This document shows positions 62,076 to 64,000 of a DNA stretch of 64,000 nucleotides, in pieces. The stretch is taken from the NCBI RefSeq assembly GCF_014698305.1, contig NZ_JACJST010000003.1, positions 186,001 through 250,000 on the forward strand, given 5' to 3'. The notes beneath the pieces were generated by a model. The model ran no database searches. It was not told the DNA's origin and was given only the letters and a program-made list of their open reading frames with translations. A program made the position numbers and the translations under genes. Position 1 is the stretch's first letter. The number at the start of each line of letters is the position of its first letter. The DNA is from Anabaena lutea FACHB-196. GTDB taxonomy: Bacteria; Cyanobacteriota; Cyanobacteriia; Cyanobacteriales; Nostocaceae.

Positions 62076-63488
62076 TTAGGGGTAGGGTTTCAGGAATAGT
62101 TCAGCTTCAGCTTCTCTTCGTCTCCTAAGTCCTTGCTCAACATTTGATCCAGGATTGCGATACTTGATGAAAGTTTCGCGGATATTAGCCCAATCCTTAT
62201 TCTTTAAGACTCTAGTCATTGATTCAAAATTAGCGGCACCGTAAAATTTACTCCCCAAGTTGTAGCCAAAGCTGAGTAAGGCACCTTGTTGGTTAGGGTT
62301 GAGTTCGCCCCAGCAAGGTATTTTCACTAAATCCGGTAAGTAGCTTGTTTCCAACTGATAGATCAACAGTTCATCAGCTTGTTGTTGGGAAATACTCTCT
62401 CCCATGTACCACGGACTACCGTCACGTTTCCTAGTCGTACCCCAGCCAATTGTGATTGGTATCCCTCCACTTAAAGGATCAGGGTATGCATTAAGATAGC
62501 AACCTTCAAACTTTTTAATTAGCTCAACTCCACACATAGGTATACTTGTGGAGACTTGTTTAGTTTTAGTGAGATGGTTTGCTGCTGTACCGTTCCTGCT
62601 GATAGGATTGCTCTTAATCTTAGCCAGAATCTCGTTAGCACTGAGATACTGTACTGAATCAGCGTTTAGGCTGCTGCTGTCACGATCTTCTTCATCCTCT
62701 TGAGATAAACTGTCAACAGGACTTAAGTTAGGTTGCTTATCTGACTCCACTGGGGCTGCCAGAAGTGCTGGTTTTTCGTTATCGCTCTGTTGTCGAGCAG
62801 AGCGCTCTTGTTCCAACTGCTGCCTTTCAGCTTGGACGCGCTGCTTTTCGGCTTCTAGTTGCCTAAGTTGCGCTTCATACTGCGCTCGTAGCTCCAACTG
62901 CTCGTTAAGGTTGGACAGAGCAAGTTCAGCATTCTTGGTGGCTGTTTCTCCAGCCTCTTTCTTGCCTTCCTCTTGCCGTTCTGTTAACTGGGAAATAAAG
63001 CCCTGTAAGTCTTGCTGAATATACTGTTCGACGCGTTCAGCAAAAATGGTGTAGGCATCGGAATGGGTATTAAATTGACGATAGGGACCAGCCATTTGGA
63101 AAAACTGCCACCCCTCAATTTTCAAGCCTTCGGCAGTATTACGATAGCTGCGGTACTTCTCACCATGACCAAAAAACTCTTCAACCGCAGCAGAAACGGC
63201 TACTACCTGACTTAAACCGAAAGCCGACCAGCCAACAATTTCCTGCCACTTCTGGTTCCCTTTCTGAAAACCAATTAGTGCTGGGACAATTACCCCGCCA
63301 ATGATGGTAATCATTCTGAGGTTGTGATGAGCATTGCGTTCTTTGGTGGCTCGTCCCTCCAGCCACATGACTTGGTCGAGCCAGCGATTTTTCAGAAAGT
63401 CTTTTCGCAAGTCTGACAAGTCGAGTCGGTCAATCAGTCCAGAGAAGTTCTGTTTCAGGTATTGACCATAGTCGTTTTTCTTAGCCAT
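62076..63488 (-). CDS. DUF4231 (SLATT-like) membrane domain fused to GH24 lysozyme
   Basis: The 470-residue protein has an N-terminal DUF4231 domain (about 30-165) with two membrane helices, MITIIGGVIVPALIGF and WSAFGLSQVVAVSAAV, and the following charged KYRSYRNTAEGLKIEGWQF segment. A coiled coil (170-235) and a disordered linker (240-315) follow. The C-terminal GH24 phage-type lysozyme (318-468) keeps the catalytic set Glu328 in KKFEGC, Asp337 in YPDPLS and Thr351 in GWGTT. DUF4231 belongs to the SLATT group of predicted pore-forming effectors. By topology both ends are cytosolic, so the lysozyme would reach the wall only if the membrane is breached. Confidence 0.88.
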   Translation of the reverse strand: MAKKNDYGQYLKQNFSGLIDRLDLSDLRKDFLKNRWLDQVMWLEGRATKERNAHHNLRMITIIGGVIVPALIGFQKGNQKWQEIVGWSAFGLSQVVAVSAAVEEFFGHGEKYRSYRNTAEGLKIEGWQFFQMAGPYRQFNTHSDAYTIFAERVEQYIQQDLQGFISQLTERQEEGKKEAGETATKNAELALSNLNEQLELRAQYEAQLRQLEAEKQRVQAERQQLEQERSARQQSDNEKPALLAAPVESDKQPNLSPVDSLSQEDEEDRDSSSLNADSVQYLSANEILAKIKSNPISRNGTAANHLTKTKQVSTSIPMCGVELIKKFEGCYLNAYPDPLSGGIPITIGWGTTRKRDGSPWYMGESISQQQADELLIYQLETSYLPDLVKIPCWGELNPNQQGALLSFGYNLGSKFYGAANFESMTRVLKNKDWANIRETFIKYRNPGSNVEQGLRRRREAEAELFLKPYP

Positions 63489-63829
63489 AGTTTTAAATTT
63501 CTCAAAAGTTTCTAGCTATACTTAACATAAAAATATCACTTTTTAAAGAGTATTTGAACCGCTACAAACTTACCATGATATGTATGAATAAAATTGCGCC
63601 GTTTCAGGCTTTTAAAATACCATATCAGGAAGCTGCATCAGACAGAGAACAAACATCTCTTTTTTGCCAAATTATCAGGTCTGACTAACCCTAAAAAGGA
63701 CAAAAATGCATAATTTATATTTGATGGTTTTTGTCAATATATAACTCCTATTAATGAATAAATTAAACTTGTAAATTTCTGCTTAAAAAATTCTTGATAA
63801 GGTCTTTCTCCGCCATAATTGTTTCCTAC
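63489..63829. other. Intergenic region between SLOG-like and DUF4231-lysozyme genes
   Basis: This 341-bp gap is AT-rich and has no supported gene. A chance frame of about 37 codons exists near 63570-63690. The minus-strand promoter of the DUF4231-lysozyme gene may lie here if it is not read from the upstream gene. Confidence 0.5.
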
Positions 63830-64000
63830 CTAAGTCAACAGTAAGTTTGTAATTGTACTAATCAAATCTTCTTTTGCTGCTTCTAAGTCAATTGTTTGTA
63901 AACAGCCTGACGCTGCTAATTGTTTGGCTCGTTCATCAGTAGCATCCCCATGCAAAGCAGAAACTAGCTTGTCTGCTGTTCTTCCGCTACCAGCAATCAC
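63830..64000 (-). CDS. C-terminal end of a SLOG/LSDAT-type nucleotide-sensing protein, partial
   Basis: Reading the minus strand from the window edge, an open frame of 56 codons ends with TAG at 63830-63832 and has no start inside the window. It reads VIAGSGRTADKLVSALHGDA, then TDERAKQLAASGCLQTIDLE, then KEDLISTITNLLLT. The GSGR.AD.L motif after a hydrophobic strand, then DERA…SG, resembles the end of the SLOG/LSDAT fold (the TRPM-like Rossmann domain of bacterial conflict systems). It is the gene just upstream of the DUF4231-lysozyme fusion, and SLOG and SLATT domains are known partners. The family call rests on 56 residues. Confidence 0.6.
   Translation of the reverse strand: MIAGSGRTADKLVSALHGDATDERAKQLAASGCLQTIDLEAAKEDLISTITNLLLT

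Noticed and set aside
63570-63690. Short plus-strand frame (about 37 codons) near the right end
   Set aside because: It has no ribosome binding site and no family resemblance, and lies in an AT-rich spacer between two minus-strand genes.

Overview
The window looks like chromosomal DNA of a filamentous, heterocyst-type cyanobacterium (Nostocales: Nostoc/Anabaena and relatives). The evidence is the very frequent HIP1 octamer GCGATCGC, a Tab2/Atab2 protein and a cytochrome c6, many Uma2-family nucleases, and short heptamer repeats with palindromic interspersed repeats between genes. No rRNA, tRNA, CRISPR array or intact insertion sequence was recognised. Genes lie on both strands, are moderately dense, and are mostly single genes or short operons.

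Layout. 0-2.4 kb: the end of a non-ribosomal peptide synthetase (adenylation, carrier, thioesterase). 2.5-14.9 kb: Tab2, a TldD/PmbA-type protein, a ClC-CBS-Usp chloride channel, Tex, a ferredoxin, small membrane proteins, cytochrome c6 and an aldo/keto reductase. 15-23.9 kb: small accessory genes (two Uma2 nucleases, DUF4385, a VOC protein, a methyltransferase overlapping a metallophosphoesterase, a DUF89/ARMT1 protein), then toxin-antitoxin-like genes ending in a miniature inverted-repeat element. 24-41.5 kb: envelope and housekeeping genes (MurJ, pentapeptide protein, LCP ligase, mannose-1-phosphate guanylyltransferase, ABC1 kinase, AAA-GGDEF protein, ABC ATPase, holB, tmk), a permease-histidine kinase fusion and a Spy-like protein.

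41.8-47.8 kb is a signalling block. A NarL-type two-component pair is followed by a V4R-like protein, a Roadblock/LC7 protein, a small Ras-like GTPase, a DUF4388 (PATAN) protein and a protoglobin, closed by a hairpin terminator. 49.7-55.9 kb is an iron-siderophore type import operon: ExbB, ExbD, two FecCD permeases, an ATPase and a penicillin-acylase-family hydrolase.

The right end (56-64 kb, all minus strand) is the strongest candidate for an undescribed system. In transcription order it has (1) a protein cut by the window edge whose C-terminus resembles the SLOG/LSDAT nucleotide-sensing fold, (2) a DUF4231 (SLATT-like) two-helix membrane domain fused by a coiled coil to a GH24 phage-type lysozyme, (3) a small unknown protein, (4) a probable wall-active protein with an L,D-transpeptidase-like H..SxGC motif, (5) a protein with three TIR domains joined to a CHASE2 sensor, and (6) a DUF928 exported protein. 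Nucleotide sensing, a pore-like membrane domain, wall hydrolases and NADase-type TIR domains together suggest a defence or programmed-lysis locus. That interpretation is inference; the domain calls come from motifs read by eye.
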